Source: DASXMT01 sp963781305 (lineage in GTDB: Bacteria > Actinomycetota > Acidimicrobiia > Acidimicrobiales > RAAP-2). From it: a stretch of 64,000 nt of DNA. Shown one piece after another: positions 1 to 8,959 of the stretch. A program made the position numbers and the translations under genes. The stretch's first letter is position 1; every line of letters starts with the position of its first letter. The notes under the pieces were generated by a model. The model was given only the letters and a program-made list of their open reading frames with translations, had not been told where the DNA came from and ran no database searches. The stretch is from contig CAWAFL010000011.1 of assembly GCA_963781305.1 (NCBI GenBank), forward strand, positions 620,001 to 684,000, read 5' to 3'.

Positions 1-1066
1 ATGTCGGAGCCATGACCCGAAGGGCGCGGGCGTCGCGAAACCGGCGTTCGATGCCCAGTTCCTTGCGGAACGCGGCTCCACCGCACACCTTCATGGCCAG
101 GTCGGTGACCAAGGCGGCGGCTTCTCCGGCTGCCGCTTTGACCTCCAGCACCCGCAACAGTGCGTCGGGCCGTTGCCCGGCCATGGCCGCCAGCGTGTCG
201 GTCAAAAGGGCGGCGGCCTGATCGGTGGCGATGCGCATCCGGGCGTGGTCCATCCGCGCCACCAGGGTGTCGGCCAATGACTGGTTCAGGTGCTCGAGTC
301 GGGTCGAGCGCAGGTGGGCGCCGGTCTCGTCGGTAACCGCCTCCATCAGGCCGACACTGAACGCCGCGTTCAGGACCAAGAACCACGGCAACACGTCGGC
401 CAAGGCGATGTCCAGGCCGGCGCCGTCCGCTCCGAGCATGGCATCGTCTTGAACCTCCACCCCGGAGGCGACGACCGGTGCCGAGCGGTTCCCTCGAAGC
501 CCCAAGCCGTCGAAGGCTCCCGGTTCGGAGAGACCGGCCGCATCACCAGGAACCAACCACAGGGTCATGGGACCCTCGGCGGCGAGCGGCTGGCTCGACC
601 ACACGTAGGTGTCCGCCTCGCCCGCTGCGGTGATCCAGCTCTTTTCGGCGTCGAGGCGGACGCGGCCAGGGGCAGAGGCCCTCGCCGTTCCCAGTGGGAC
701 CCAGAACTGACTCCGGGAGCCCGACTCGGAAAAGGCCAGGGTGGAGAGGTGCTCTCCGGCGGCGATCGCCTTTTTGACCTCGTCGGGGCCGAAGCGATCG
801 ATCACCGCAGCCGCCGTGTAGTGCATGAGCACGATCATCGCCGTCGAGCCGCACGCACCGGCTAGCTTGCGGATCACCGTCACCGCCTCGGCCAGCTCGC
901 CGCCACCACCCCCCGCCGATTCCGCCATGGGCAGGCCCATCACCCCCGCCGCGGCCAGGCCGGCAAGGGATTCCCTCGGGAACTCCCCGGATGAGTCGAC
1001 CTGCTCGGCGTGGGGGCGCACGCTCTGGTCGATAACCCGGTCCAGCTCGTTGACAGTCATGTGCAT
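1..1066 (-). CDS. acyl-CoA dehydrogenase family protein, partial at the left edge
   Basis: The reading frame on the minus strand starts at ATG 1066 (MHMTVNELDRVIDQSV) and runs open through position 2 with no stop, so the C-terminus lies outside the window; 355 codons are visible. A GGAGCGAGG ribosome binding site sits 7 nt before the start. The order of segments matches flavin-dependent acyl-CoA dehydrogenases: helical N-terminus, an FSESGSRSQF segment, a beta domain with AEKSWITAAG, and a C-terminal helical part with KVCGGAAFRKELGIERRFRD. The expected reaction is FAD-dependent alpha,beta-desaturation of an acyl-CoA or a related flavin oxidation. Class-specific residues cannot be assigned, so dibenzothiophene-monooxygenase-like members remain possible. 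Confidence 0.85.
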   Translation of the reverse strand, partial: MHMTVNELDRVIDQSVRPHAEQVDSSGEFPRESLAGLAAAGVMGLPMAESAGGGGGELAEAVTVIRKLAGACGSTAMIVLMHYTAAAVIDRFGPDEVKKAIAAGEHLSTLAFSESGSRSQFWVPLGTARASAPGRVRLDAEKSWITAAGEADTYVWSSQPLAAEGPMTLWLVPGDAAGLSEPGAFDGLGLRGNRSAPVVASGVEVQDDAMLGADGAGLDIALADVLPWFLVLNAAFSVGLMEAVTDETGAHLRSTRLEHLNQSLADTLVARMDHARMRIATDQAAALLTDTLAAMAGQRPDALLRVLEVKAAAGEAAALVTDLAMKVCGGAAFRKELGIERRFRDARALRVMAPT

Positions 1067-1390
1067 AACAAAACCTCGCTCCATCGAACTCTAAGACGTC
1101 ACAAACCCTCGAGAAGACCCGCGAAGGACCCGACTGTTGACGGACCTCATCGCTCAGCTGGGGGAGTGGGACAGCGGTCACCGCCCGACCGGGCGGTATT
1201 GCTGATGCTCACTTATGTCGGGCCACGCGCACCCCCCTTCTCGCGGTTCAGGTCCCGCAATTGTGACCGATCCAGCCGGCTGGGGCCGAGGGAGAGCTCA
1301 TTGCGGCAGTGCGCAGGAGGTCGGCGCCGTATATGCGCGTCGTGTACCGCCAGGCCACCGGCCATCAAGTGGCCACTGCGGGTGCGATGC
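1067..1390. other. intergenic stretch with no convincing gene
   Basis: This 324-nt gap separates two minus-strand genes. No reading frame has family-like composition. It contains one perfect palindrome at 1180-1197 (listed separately) and probably the promoter of the acyl-CoA dehydrogenase. Confidence 0.5.
1180..1197. promoter_or_regulatory. perfect 8-bp inverted repeat, possible operator
   Basis: ACCGCCCG and CGGGCGGT form perfect arms around a 2-nt centre, about 115 nt upstream of the acyl-CoA dehydrogenase start. The GACCGG core resembles the palindromes in front of catabolic genes further along, so a TetR-type operator is a fair guess. A short GC hairpin is the alternative. Confidence 0.4.
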
Positions 1391-2230
1391 CTATTCGCCA
1401 GCCGGGAAGTCGGCAGACCGACTGACCTCTGCCCATTGTTCGGCTTCGGCGGCACGGGCCTCGGCCGATTGGGCAGCCGATTCGACCGCTCCCGCCCCGA
1501 GCAGGAGTCGGAGCGGCGGTTCTGCGAGCCCGACGATGTCGAGGATGATCCGGGCCGCCCGGGCTGGGTCTCCCTGCCACCTGTCAACCGTCGACTCCCG
1601 GTAGCGGTTCATCTTCCCGACGGTGTCCTCGTAGTCTGGACCGACGGGCTGGCTGCGCATCGACGAGCCACCCCAGTCCGTCCGGAATCCTCCGGGCTCG
1701 ACGATCGTGACCTTGATGCCGAGCGGCTTCACCTCGGCGTTGAGGACGTCGGAGAAGCCCTCGACGCCGAATTTGGCCGTCTGGTACGCGCCCATTCCCG
1801 GCGATCCACCGACCCGACCACCGATCGACGAGAACTGCAGGAAGTGGCCCGAGCCCTGTCGGTGGAACACGGGTAGGGCCGCCTTGGTCACGTTGACCAC
1901 GCCGAACAGGTCGGTCTCGATCTGGGCCCGGAAGTCTTCATCGGTCACCTCTTCGATGGGCGCGCTGTTTGCGTAGCCGGCGTTGTTCACCACGACGTCG
2001 AGCGATCCGAACTCATCGATCGCCACTTGCACGGCCGAGCGAGCGGCAGCGGGGTCGGTGACATCGAGGGCCACCGCACGGACCTGGTCGCCGTGCGTGC
2101 GCACCAGGTCGTCTAGCTGTTCGGGGCGACGGGCCGTGGCGACCAGCTTGTCGCCGCTCTTCAGCACGGCCTGGGCCAGCTCCCACCCGAAACCTCGGGA
2201 ACTGCCGGTGATCAACCAAACCTTCGTCAT
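1391..2230 (-). CDS. SDR family NAD(P)-dependent oxidoreductase
   Basis: A 279-aa classical short-chain dehydrogenase/reductase. The N-terminal Rossmann motif is TGSSRGFG, followed by the D-V-T-D acidic segment, NNAG, a catalytic serine in FSSIGG and YQTAK as the YxxxK active site. The family interconverts alcohols and carbonyls with NAD(P)H; the substrate is unknown. It is divergent from the TetR gene at 2342, with two near-identical palindromes between them, so it is probably that repressor's target. The C-terminal alanine/glutamate-rich tail is longer than usual. Confidence 0.9.
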   Translation of the reverse strand: MTKVWLITGSSRGFGWELAQAVLKSGDKLVATARRPEQLDDLVRTHGDQVRAVALDVTDPAAARSAVQVAIDEFGSLDVVVNNAGYANSAPIEEVTDEDFRAQIETDLFGVVNVTKAALPVFHRQGSGHFLQFSSIGGRVGGSPGMGAYQTAKFGVEGFSDVLNAEVKPLGIKVTIVEPGGFRTDWGGSSMRSQPVGPDYEDTVGKMNRYRESTVDRWQGDPARAARIILDIVGLAEPPLRLLLGAGAVESAAQSAEARAAEAEQWAEVSRSADFPAGE

Positions 2231-2259
2231 GACGGACCTGCCTTCCTGGCCTCTCTGGA

Positions 2260-2326
2260 TGCAACTGACCGGTTGTATGAGTAAAAGGTAGCTTCCCTGA
2301 CCCGTCCGTGCAACTGACTAGTTGTT
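2260..2326. promoter_or_regulatory. twin operators between the SDR and TetR genes
   Basis: Two copies of the imperfect palindrome GCAACTGACYRGTTGT occur at 2261-2276 and 2310-2325, about 50 nt apart. The first has CAAC/GTTG arms, the second CAACT/AGTTG arms. Their placement between divergent genes, with the second just upstream of the TetR -10 box, is the usual layout for autoregulation plus control of the neighbour. Confidence 0.65.
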
Positions 2327-2329
2327 TGC

Positions 2330-2341
2330 TAATATGTGACG
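2330..2341 (+). promoter_or_regulatory. -10 box of a probably leaderless TetR transcript
   Basis: TAATAT at 2330-2335 is followed after 6 nt by ATG 2342, so transcription would start at or next to the start codon. No Shine-Dalgarno sequence is present. No good -35 is visible; the upstream operator occupies that area. Confidence 0.5.
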
Positions 2342-2899
2342 ATGATCAAGGACTCGGAGAAGACCAAGGCTCGCCTCTTGGCCGCCGCCACTGCCGAGTT
2401 CGCCGAGTTCGGCATCGCCGGCGCTCGGATCGACCGCATCGCCAAGGTGGCCGAGACGAACAAGGCGATGATCTACGCCTACTTCGGGAGCAAGGACGAG
2501 CTGTTCGATACCGTCTTCAGCACCCATGTCGGCGCCACGCTGGGGCGGGTGGACTTCGATGTCAGCGACCTCCCGAGCTATGCCGGGCGGCTCTTCGACT
2601 GGTTCGAGGACGACCCGGCGGCCCTGCGACTGTCCACGTGGTATCGCCTCGAGCGGCCGACAGGTGTCGGCCTGCAGGCCGTCGTCCTGATCAACCAGGT
2701 ACGGCTGGAGCGCCTCGAACGCGCCCAGCGAGAAGGTGCGCTGGCCAAGCACTTCGAGCCGATCCAGCTTCTCTCGCTGATCCAAGCGATCGCCACTTCG
2801 TGGGCGACGACCAACCCAGAACTGGGTGTCGCCGCCACCACCTTCCGCAACTACCGGCGCCAGACCGTTGTGGATGCGGTCAAGCGCCTCCTGACGTAG
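2342..2899 (+). CDS. TetR/AcrR family transcriptional regulator
   Basis: A 185-aa repressor-type protein. Residues about 8-55 form the TetR helix-turn-helix: KARLLAAATAEFAEFG, then RIDRIAKVAETNKAMIYAYF, and the SKDELF segment. The rest is a helical ligand-binding domain with no recognisable ligand signature. ATG 2342 was chosen because of the -10 box 6 nt upstream; GTG 2336 in the same frame is an alternative. It is divergent from the SDR gene and likely represses it and itself through the twin palindromes. Confidence 0.9.
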   Translation: MIKDSEKTKARLLAAATAEFAEFGIAGARIDRIAKVAETNKAMIYAYFGSKDELFDTVFSTHVGATLGRVDFDVSDLPSYAGRLFDWFEDDPAALRLSTWYRLERPTGVGLQAVVLINQVRLERLERAQREGALAKHFEPIQLLSLIQAIATSWATTNPELGVAATTFRNYRRQTVVDAVKRLLT

Positions 2900-3060
2900 A
2901 ACAGATGCCTCCCTGAGGTGAGCGATCCCGTTGGAACTTCATTGCCCGTGGCGGTGGCCGTGCTTCCACGCATCACCCAGCCGCGTAACAGCGAAGTGTG
3001 GTGCCTGCTCGGTTGCCGAGCTTGAGCCTTGGCCACGAGGGCTCGGTCCGAGGGCATCGG

Positions 3061-3084
3061 ATACAATTGACACCAAATACAATT
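3061..3084 (+). promoter_or_regulatory. repeated ATACAATT element, putative promoter region
   Basis: ATACAATT occurs twice (3061-3068 and 3077-3084) in otherwise GC-rich DNA, overlapping a TTGACA at 3067-3072. Each copy contains a TACAAT that could serve as a -10 box for the amidohydrolase at 3158. The direct repeat may also be a regulator site. Confidence 0.35.
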
Positions 3085-3157
3085 CGCGATCACACGGGCT
3101 CGTCTTGCACGGGTTCGGCCTACCGGTGCCCGGAAGTCCATTCAGAGGAGGAATCCC

Positions 3158-4425
3158 ATGTCGATCAGTGTGAGCTATCCGGTGTTCGATGCCGACAATC
3201 ACATGTATGAGACGACCGATGCGTTCACCAAGTACCTACCGGCCGAGTACGAGGGCCTGGTGAAATTCGTGCAGGTGAACGGGCGGACGAAGATCGCGCT
3301 GCGCAACGTGATCAGCGACTACATTCCCAATCCGACCTTCAACAAGGTCGCGCCGCCCGGGGCGCAGGAGCTGGAGTTCCGGATCAAGAATCCCTCGTCG
3401 AAGCATTCGGTCGGCACGACGGTCGGGCTGAACGTCAAGGCGAAGAACGAGCCCCGGCTGCCGGGCATGCCGCCCAAGTACATCGAGTCACCCGCCGGCG
3501 TTCTTCAACCCGGAAGACCGGATCATCCTGATGGACGAGCTGCAGGTCGACCGAGCGATGATGTGGCCCACCCTGGCCAGCCTGCTCGAGGAGCGCCTGG
3601 CCGACGACCCCAAGGCCACTGCCGTCGTGGTGCACGCGCTCAACGAGTGGATGCACGAGCACTGGACGCTTCAACTTCGAGAACCGAATCTTTGCCACGC
3701 CGGTGATCAACCTGTCGATCCTAGACGAAGCGATCCGGGAGCTGGACTACGTCGTGGAGCGCGGGGCACGAGCGATCCTGATCCGGCCTGCGCCCGTCCC
3801 TGACTTCGGTGGCCGCCGCCGTTCGCTCGCCCTGCCGGAGTACGACCCGTTCTGGGAGCGGGTGCAAGAGTCCGGCGTGCTGGTCGGCATGCATTCCTCC
3901 GACGATGGAGCCCAGCGCTACATCAACGAATGGGACGGCAGGGTGTCGGAGTTCAGCGCCTTCGTCCCCAGGAGCATGTTCTCAGATCTGGTGGGCAGCG
4001 AGTACCGCAATATCCGAGACACCGTCTACTCGATCATCGGCCACGGTCTGGCCACCCGGTTCCCCGATCTTCGCTTCATGCCGGTCGAGAACGGCAGCCA
4101 GTGGGTCCCGACCGCTCTCAAGCAATTCCAGAAGCTCTACGAACGGAACCCGGGCGGATTCGACGAGGACCCGATGGAGGCCTTCCAGCGGTCGATCATC
4201 GTCCACCCCTTCTTCGAAGAGGACGTGCTGAACATCGTCGAGCTGGTCGGAACGGACAACGTCGTGTTCGGCTCGGATTACCCCCACCCCGAAGGACTCT
4301 CGGAACCCCTGTCGTTCCTGGAGGAGATCGAACCACTGCCCGAGGTGGACAAGGCCAAGATCATGGGCGGCACCCTGTCCACGCTGATGCAGTGCGACCC
4401 CACCGAGAAGGTCGTCGCCGCCTGA
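3158..4425 (+). pseudogene. amidohydrolase-2 family protein, broken by two single-base insertions
   Basis: The gene starts at ATG 3158 after an AGAGGAGG ribosome binding site and encodes a PF04909-type metal-dependent hydrolase: VFDADNHMYE near the N-terminus supplies the D-x-[ND]-H metal site, and FGSDYPHPEG near the end is the C-terminal metal/active-site motif. Translation continues in three frames. An extra base around 3494-3499 interrupts SPAAFFNPEDRIILMDEL, and another near 3669 interrupts EHWTFNFENRIF. With both removed the product is about 420 aa, normal length. No coding sequence is missing, so either a very recent pseudogene or two assembly errors is possible. The intact relative at 46498 shows the expected full-length form. 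Confidence 0.75.
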
Positions 4426-4426
4426 T

Positions 4427-4465
4427 CCAGAGGCATCGCTTTCAGGATTCGGGCATCGCCTCTGG
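4427..4465. terminator. possible bidirectional hairpin between convergent genes
   Basis: CCAGAGGC (4427-4434) and GCCTCTGG (4458-4465) are perfect 8-nt arms with a 23-nt loop, lying at the end of the amidohydrolase and over the 3' end of the convergent aldo/keto reductase. There is no T-run. Confidence 0.3.
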
Positions 4466-5419
4466 GGACGGCCCGGCGATCGGCTGGGTGTCGGACATGA
4501 TCTCGTCGATGCGCTTGAGGATGTCGGGCTCGAGCTTCACATCGGTCGCGGCGACGGCGTCGTGGACATGGGCCGGGTTGCGGGTGCCGACGATGGCGAC
4601 GTCAACCGCCGGGTTGGCGAGCGTCCATGCCACGGCCAGCTGGCTGACGCTGACCCCAAGCTCGTCGCGGGCAAGTCGCTCGAGCCCGGCTACTGCGGCC
4701 AGGTTGCGCCGGTAGACGTCGCCGTGGAAGTCGGCGCTGCTGGCCCGCCAGTCGCCGTCGGCAAAGCGGGTGTCCTGGTGCAGGCCCCCGCTGAGCAACC
4801 CGTGGGCCAACGGGCCGTAGGCCACCACACCGATGTCGTGCGCACGGGCGTAGGGAAGTACCGATGCCTCGACCGCCCGGTGGAAGAGGTGGTAGGGCGG
4901 CTGGAGCGTCTCTATCGGCAGTGTGGCACCGAACGCTTCCATGTCCTCGGCGGAGAAGTTCGACACGCCGACGTGATGTATCTTGCCTTCGGCCACCAGC
5001 GCAGCCAGCGCGCCAGCCGTCTCCTCGAAGGGCGTCGCCGGGTCCGGCCAATGGACCTGGTAGAGATCGATGGCATCGGTGTGCAGCGCGTACAAGCTCT
5101 CTTCGACCCCGTGCCGGATCCATGCTGGGCTGGCGTCACGGGACACCCCACCGTTCTCCGTGGGCCGAAGGCCGCCCTTGGTCGCCACCACCAGCCCTTC
5201 GCGCCGTCCGTCCAGCGCCTTGGACAGCAGGGCTTCGGACTGCCCGAATCCGTAAGCCTGAGCCGTGTCGAAGAAGGTCACGCCCTGGTCGGCTGCCTGC
5301 CGGATGGCGGTCACCGCCTCGGCCTCGTCGGTGGGACCCCAGTCTCCACCCAGCTGCCAGGTGCCGAAGGCAATCTTCGACACGGCGAGCTCGCTGCGAC
5401 CCAGTCTGGTCTCTTCCAT
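4442..5419 (-). CDS. aldo/keto reductase
   Basis: A 325-aa AKR-superfamily NADPH-dependent oxidoreductase. It starts with METRLGRSELAVSKIAFGTW-like sequence (MEETRLGR), contains FFDTAQAYGFGQSE (catalytic Asp and Tyr), the Lys in VVATKGG and the His in YQVHWPDP, plus the GVSNFS segment. The barrel is complete. An RBS GGGGAGGG lies just upstream. It converges on the broken amidohydrolase and has no operon partner. The substrate is unknown; the subfamily acts on aldehydes, ketones and sugars. Confidence 0.92.
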   Translation of the reverse strand: MEETRLGRSELAVSKIAFGTWQLGGDWGPTDEAEAVTAIRQAADQGVTFFDTAQAYGFGQSEALLSKALDGRREGLVVATKGGLRPTENGGVSRDASPAWIRHGVEESLYALHTDAIDLYQVHWPDPATPFEETAGALAALVAEGKIHHVGVSNFSAEDMEAFGATLPIETLQPPYHLFHRAVEASVLPYARAHDIGVVAYGPLAHGLLSGGLHQDTRFADGDWRASSADFHGDVYRRNLAAVAGLERLARDELGVSVSQLAVAWTLANPAVDVAIVGTRNPAHVHDAVAATDVKLEPDILKRIDEIMSDTQPIAGPSPEAMPES

Positions 5420-5556
5420 GGTGCCCTCCCCGAGAGTTGCTACGGAACGTTAACTTGATGATCCGGAACGACGACCTGACGATCTCGAACCTTGGCGTTC
5501 GACGGCCGAGCGGCGCTAAGCGAGGGGCAACTGTCGATCACGACATGCCACCCCGA

Positions 5557-6310
5557 TCAGGGTACGAGCAGTCCAAGGACACGGGCCTGCTCGACCGCCT
5601 GCTTTCGGTTGTTCACTCCCAGCTTGGCGTACACGTGGCGGAGGTGGGTCTTGACCGTGTTCACCGACACATAGAGCTCGCTGGCTATCTCTGGTGCCGA
5701 TAAATGGGTCGGGAGGAAACGCAGGATTCGTGTCTCGCGATCGCTGAGGGCATCTCGCAACGGCTTGCGGCCTTGTCGTTGGGCCGTTGCCCTCGTACCC
5801 GCCGGTACGGCCGAGCAGATCGACGACGGGGGAGACCGGCGGCGCGTGTGTGGAGCCCGACGACGGCTGTGGTGCCGGTTCGGAATGGACGATGAGGGAC
5901 AGGACCGCGCGGTCCGGTTCGGCCGCGTCCAGCGCTCGTTCGAGGGCGTACACGGCTGAGCTGACGTCACCGAGCGCCTTGTGGGCGGTTGCCTCGAGGA
6001 GCAAGGCATACACCCTCCACGGGCCGTGGTCCGGTACAGAGATCGGGCCGTCGAGGAGTGGGGCAATTGCCTTTCTCGCTGCCCCTGGACTTCCCTGGGC
6101 GAGGAGCAGCGCAGCCACCACCATCAGCGCCGCCGGGTTGGCGCCCTCCAACTCATCCAACCGGAGCAGAGCCTCGGCTTCAGACGTTCCGCCACGGGCA
6201 GGAGCCGGCCCAACGTCGCCTCCGTGGGACCCCACCGCGGTAGGAGGCAGCGGGACTCGGCCGGTGCGGCTACGAGGCCGAACCTCGCCACGCCTGAGCG
6301 ACTCCGACAT
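5557..6310 (-). pseudogene. remnant of a MalT-like LuxR-family regulator
   Basis: The C-terminal end (5557 to about 5790) is an intact LuxR helix-turn-helix: LSDRETRILRFLPTHLSAPE, then ASELYVSVNTVKTHLRHVYA. Upstream, in a different frame, lies a TPR-like segment typical of the region before the DNA-binding domain in large MalT/LAL regulators (ALLLEATAHKALGDVSSAVY, then ERALDAAEPD). The two parts are joined by a frameshift near 5790-5805. Full-length relatives are about 900 aa with an N-terminal ATPase, which is absent here. This is best read as the leftover C-terminus of a larger gene. Confidence 0.65.
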
Positions 6311-6611
6311 GGAGGTCTCGTTTCGGAGATGATCGCAACTCTTGAGCGCCCGCATCATTCCTCCTCGATCGTTACTCTCATGATCGTCCCGATGGCTTCA
6401 TCCGCCATCGAAGGCAGCCAGAAACATCTATGGAGGACAGCCGGCATCGCTGGGCCCCCGCTAGCTGGCATGGATCGTGATCGTCCCCTCGGAACGGCGT
6501 GGCCGTTGCAGGAGGCGTGGGGCGGAGCGGGAGAGGATCGGCGGCTGAGCAGGAGTAACGTGTTGGGGTCGCGCCGAGGGCGTGGCAGCAACGCCACTCG
6601 AGGAGCCGACA

Positions 6612-7292
6612 GTGTCGCAGGGGTTCGCCAAGAGCCAGCACTCGGACACCCGGATCGTCCTGGCCGATGATGACGTGCTTCTTCGCGAAGGTCTAACCAG
6701 CTTGCTCGAGCGGGCCGGATTCGAGGTGGCAGGGTCTGTGGGCACCGGCGACGCATTGCTCGATCTGGTCCGTGAACAGATCCCGGATCTGGTTATCGTG
6801 GATATCCGGATGCCGCCTCAGCATTCGACGGAGGGACTGGAGGCAGCAGCCCAGATCCGCAGGGAGTTTCCCGAGATCGGGGTCCTGGTCCTCTCCGCTC
6901 ACGCAGAGGTCGAACAGGCCATGGATCTCATTGCCAGCGGTCGCCGTGTCGGATACCTGCTGAAAAGCCGGGTCGTGGACATCGAGTCCTTCATCGAAAC
7001 GGTGGAGCGCATCGTGGCGGGGGGGTCGGTTGTGGACCCCGCCCTGGTTCAGGAGCTCGTTTCGTCGCGGCGCAAGCACAACCCCCTTGATGCCCTGACC
7101 GAACGGGAGCGGGAAGTGCTGTCCTTGATGGCCGAGGGCTACTCCAACGCCGGCATCGCGCACCGCCTGTTCGTTGCCGAGGGAACGGTCGAAAAACACG
7201 TGCGCAGTATTCTCTCGAAGCTGCAACTCCCCGAAACACAAGACGACCACCGCCGGGTCCTGGCCGTCCTCACCTTTCTCGAAAGCCGGTGA
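6612..7292 (+). CDS. NarL/FixJ-type response regulator
   Basis: A 226-aa two-domain regulator. The receiver has the acidic pocket in LADDDVLLREG, phospho-acceptor Asp in LVIVDIRMPP and conserved Lys in YLLKSRV. The C-terminal LuxR-type helix-turn-helix is LTEREREVLSLMAEGYSNAG followed by GTVEKHVRSILSKL. GTG 6612 was preferred because GAGGAG lies 7 nt upstream; GTG 6582 is in frame but weaker. The likely partner is the histidine kinase at 8960, whose HisKA_3 type normally pairs with this regulator class, although two genes lie between them. Confidence 0.9.
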   Translation: MSQGFAKSQHSDTRIVLADDDVLLREGLTSLLERAGFEVAGSVGTGDALLDLVREQIPDLVIVDIRMPPQHSTEGLEAAAQIRREFPEIGVLVLSAHAEVEQAMDLIASGRRVGYLLKSRVVDIESFIETVERIVAGGSVVDPALVQELVSSRRKHNPLDALTEREREVLSLMAEGYSNAGIAHRLFVAEGTVEKHVRSILSKLQLPETQDDHRRVLAVLTFLESR

Positions 7293-7297
7293 AGGCA

Positions 7298-7678
7298 CTA
7301 GCCCGGCCGATTGTCCCCCAGTCCTAGGGCCGAGCGAATCGCGGTCCCGGACAACTCGCCCTTTGACAAGAAGCCGACGGCCGGGCTGGCTGTGACCAGC
7401 TCCTCCAGGTCGCGCTGGGCATACGTGGATATGAGAACGATCGGTGCGGGTGCCGTACCGGCGCCATCGCTCAGCCGCTGCGCCAAGTCGAATCCGCTCT
7501 CGTTCGCCAGATACACGTCAACGAGGATCACGTCGGGTCGTAGGTCGGCGGCGCGAGCCAGTGCTTCATCGCCGGTCGTGGCCACGGCCACGACCCCGAG
7601 CCCGTCGCTTTCCAGCAGGTCCGTGGCGGCCTGCAAGAAGTCGACATTGTCATCGACGATAAGGCATCGGAGTGCCAC
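7298..7678 (-). CDS. single-domain response regulator receiver
   Basis: A 126-aa receiver with no output domain. Visible residues are the acidic pair in IVDDNVDFL, phospho-Asp in ILVDVYLANESG, the Thr/Ser position in VLISTYA and Lys in FLSKGEL. It converges on the preceding regulator with a 5-nt gap and is divergent from the FIST gene. Stand-alone receivers act as phosphate sinks or through protein-protein contacts, so it may tune the neighbouring kinase. Confidence 0.88.
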   Translation of the reverse strand: MALRCLIVDDNVDFLQAATDLLESDGLGVVAVATTGDEALARAADLRPDVILVDVYLANESGFDLAQRLSDGAGTAPAPIVLISTYAQRDLEELVTASPAVGFLSKGELSGTAIRSALGLGDNRPG

Positions 7679-7787
7679 AGAGTGAGCATGTCAGGCGATG
7701 GTCAACGATGCATTGCAGGTAGCTGGTATCTGTGCCGGGGTGTACTTTGGGGCAGGTCCTCTTGTTGATCCGAGTCAGGGGGTGGCA

Positions 7788-8957
7788 ATGGAGCGGCCGC
7801 GCTGGTTTGCCGTCGGTCGAGCGTGTCCATCGGACGACCGTCCAGGGTTCCGGGCGGCGGACGCGGCGCTGATTGGTGTCGACGCCAAGCTCCTGGTCGT
7901 CTTCTGCTCACAAGGCCAGGACGTCGTCGAGGTGGTCAGGCAGATCTCTGACCGTTCCGGAGGGGTTCCGCTGATCGGTTGCTCCACGGCCGGAGAGATC
8001 GCCGCTGGCGGTCCAGGTGACGCCGGCGTCGTCGTTGCTGCTCTGGGCGGTCCCGGCTTTTCGGTGAGGACGGCCTTGGCCGAGGGAGCATCGAAGGACC
8101 TACGGGGGGCTGGCGTTCGCGCCGCGGCCGCGGTGGACGCTGCTGAGGACGCTGAGCGCCCCCACCAACTGCTGATGCTCCTTACCGACGGCTTGGCCGG
8201 AGACCAGCAGGAGATTCTGAGGGGTGTCTATGGGACGTTGGGGGCGGGCATTCCGTTGGTGGGAGGTTGTGCCGGCGACGATCTGAGAATGACGAGAACG
8301 TTCCAGCTGTACGGCGATTCGGTGCATTCCGACACCGTGGTTGCGGCGGCATTGAGGTCCGATGCACCCCTCGGTATCGGGGTAAGGCACGGCTGGCGAC
8401 CGGTGGGAGAACCGATGGTGGTTACCGAGAGCGCCGGCAGCCGGATCTACAGTCTCGATGCACGGCCCGCTCTGTCGCACTACCTCGAGCGACTGGGAAT
8501 TTCTCCATCCGAGTGCGCGAGCACCGAGGAACTGGCGCAGGTCGCTCTTACCCACCCGCTAGGTCTCGGGAGCCGAGGCGAAGAGGCGCACGTCCGCTTC
8601 ATCGCAGGGGCGGACTTCGGTGAGCAATCACTGCTGTGCCTGGCCGAGATCCCCAGCGAGTCGTTGGTGTGGATCATGGCCGGAGACCGCGACTCGGTGC
8701 TCCATGCCACCGACGCCGCCTGCCTCGAGTCCCTGTCGGCACTGGATGGGCGACCTCCTTTGGGCATGCTCGCGTTCGACTGCATTGCCCGGAGGAGCGT
8801 GCTCGGTGAACAGGGAATCAAAGGGGAGATCGACAGGATCGAGGCCATGGCCTCTGGCGCTCCGATGGCGGGCTTTTACACCTACGGAGAGATTGCCCGA
8901 ACAAAGGGCGTGCACGGGTTCCACAACCAAACCCTTGTCGTGCTGAGCGTGGGTTGA
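7788..8957 (+). CDS. FIST domain (N and C) signal-sensing protein
   Basis: A 389-aa protein whose whole length matches the FIST_N/FIST_C architecture: an N-terminal part with GCSTAGEI and LLMLLTDGLAGDQQEILRGV, then GIPLVGGCAGDD, and a C-terminal part ending in GAPMAGFYTYGEIA and HNQTLVVLS. FIST proteins are small-molecule sensors; the NosP group binds heme and nitric oxide and controls a histidine kinase encoded beside it. The kinase here starts 2 nt downstream, which supports that role. Start ATG 7788 follows a G-rich stretch; upstream in-frame starts exist. Heme binding is not visible from sequence. Confidence 0.88.
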   Translation: MERPRWFAVGRACPSDDRPGFRAADAALIGVDAKLLVVFCSQGQDVVEVVRQISDRSGGVPLIGCSTAGEIAAGGPGDAGVVVAALGGPGFSVRTALAEGASKDLRGAGVRAAAAVDAAEDAERPHQLLMLLTDGLAGDQQEILRGVYGTLGAGIPLVGGCAGDDLRMTRTFQLYGDSVHSDTVVAAALRSDAPLGIGVRHGWRPVGEPMVVTESAGSRIYSLDARPALSHYLERLGISPSECASTEELAQVALTHPLGLGSRGEEAHVRFIAGADFGEQSLLCLAEIPSESLVWIMAGDRDSVLHATDAACLESLSALDGRPPLGMLAFDCIARRSVLGEQGIKGEIDRIEAMASGAPMAGFYTYGEIARTKGVHGFHNQTLVVLSVG

Positions 8958-8959
8958 CG

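Noticed and set aside
543..1181. Minus-strand frame overlapping the acyl-CoA dehydrogenase
   Set aside because: Out of frame with the true gene, which runs open to the left edge and carries the family motifs.
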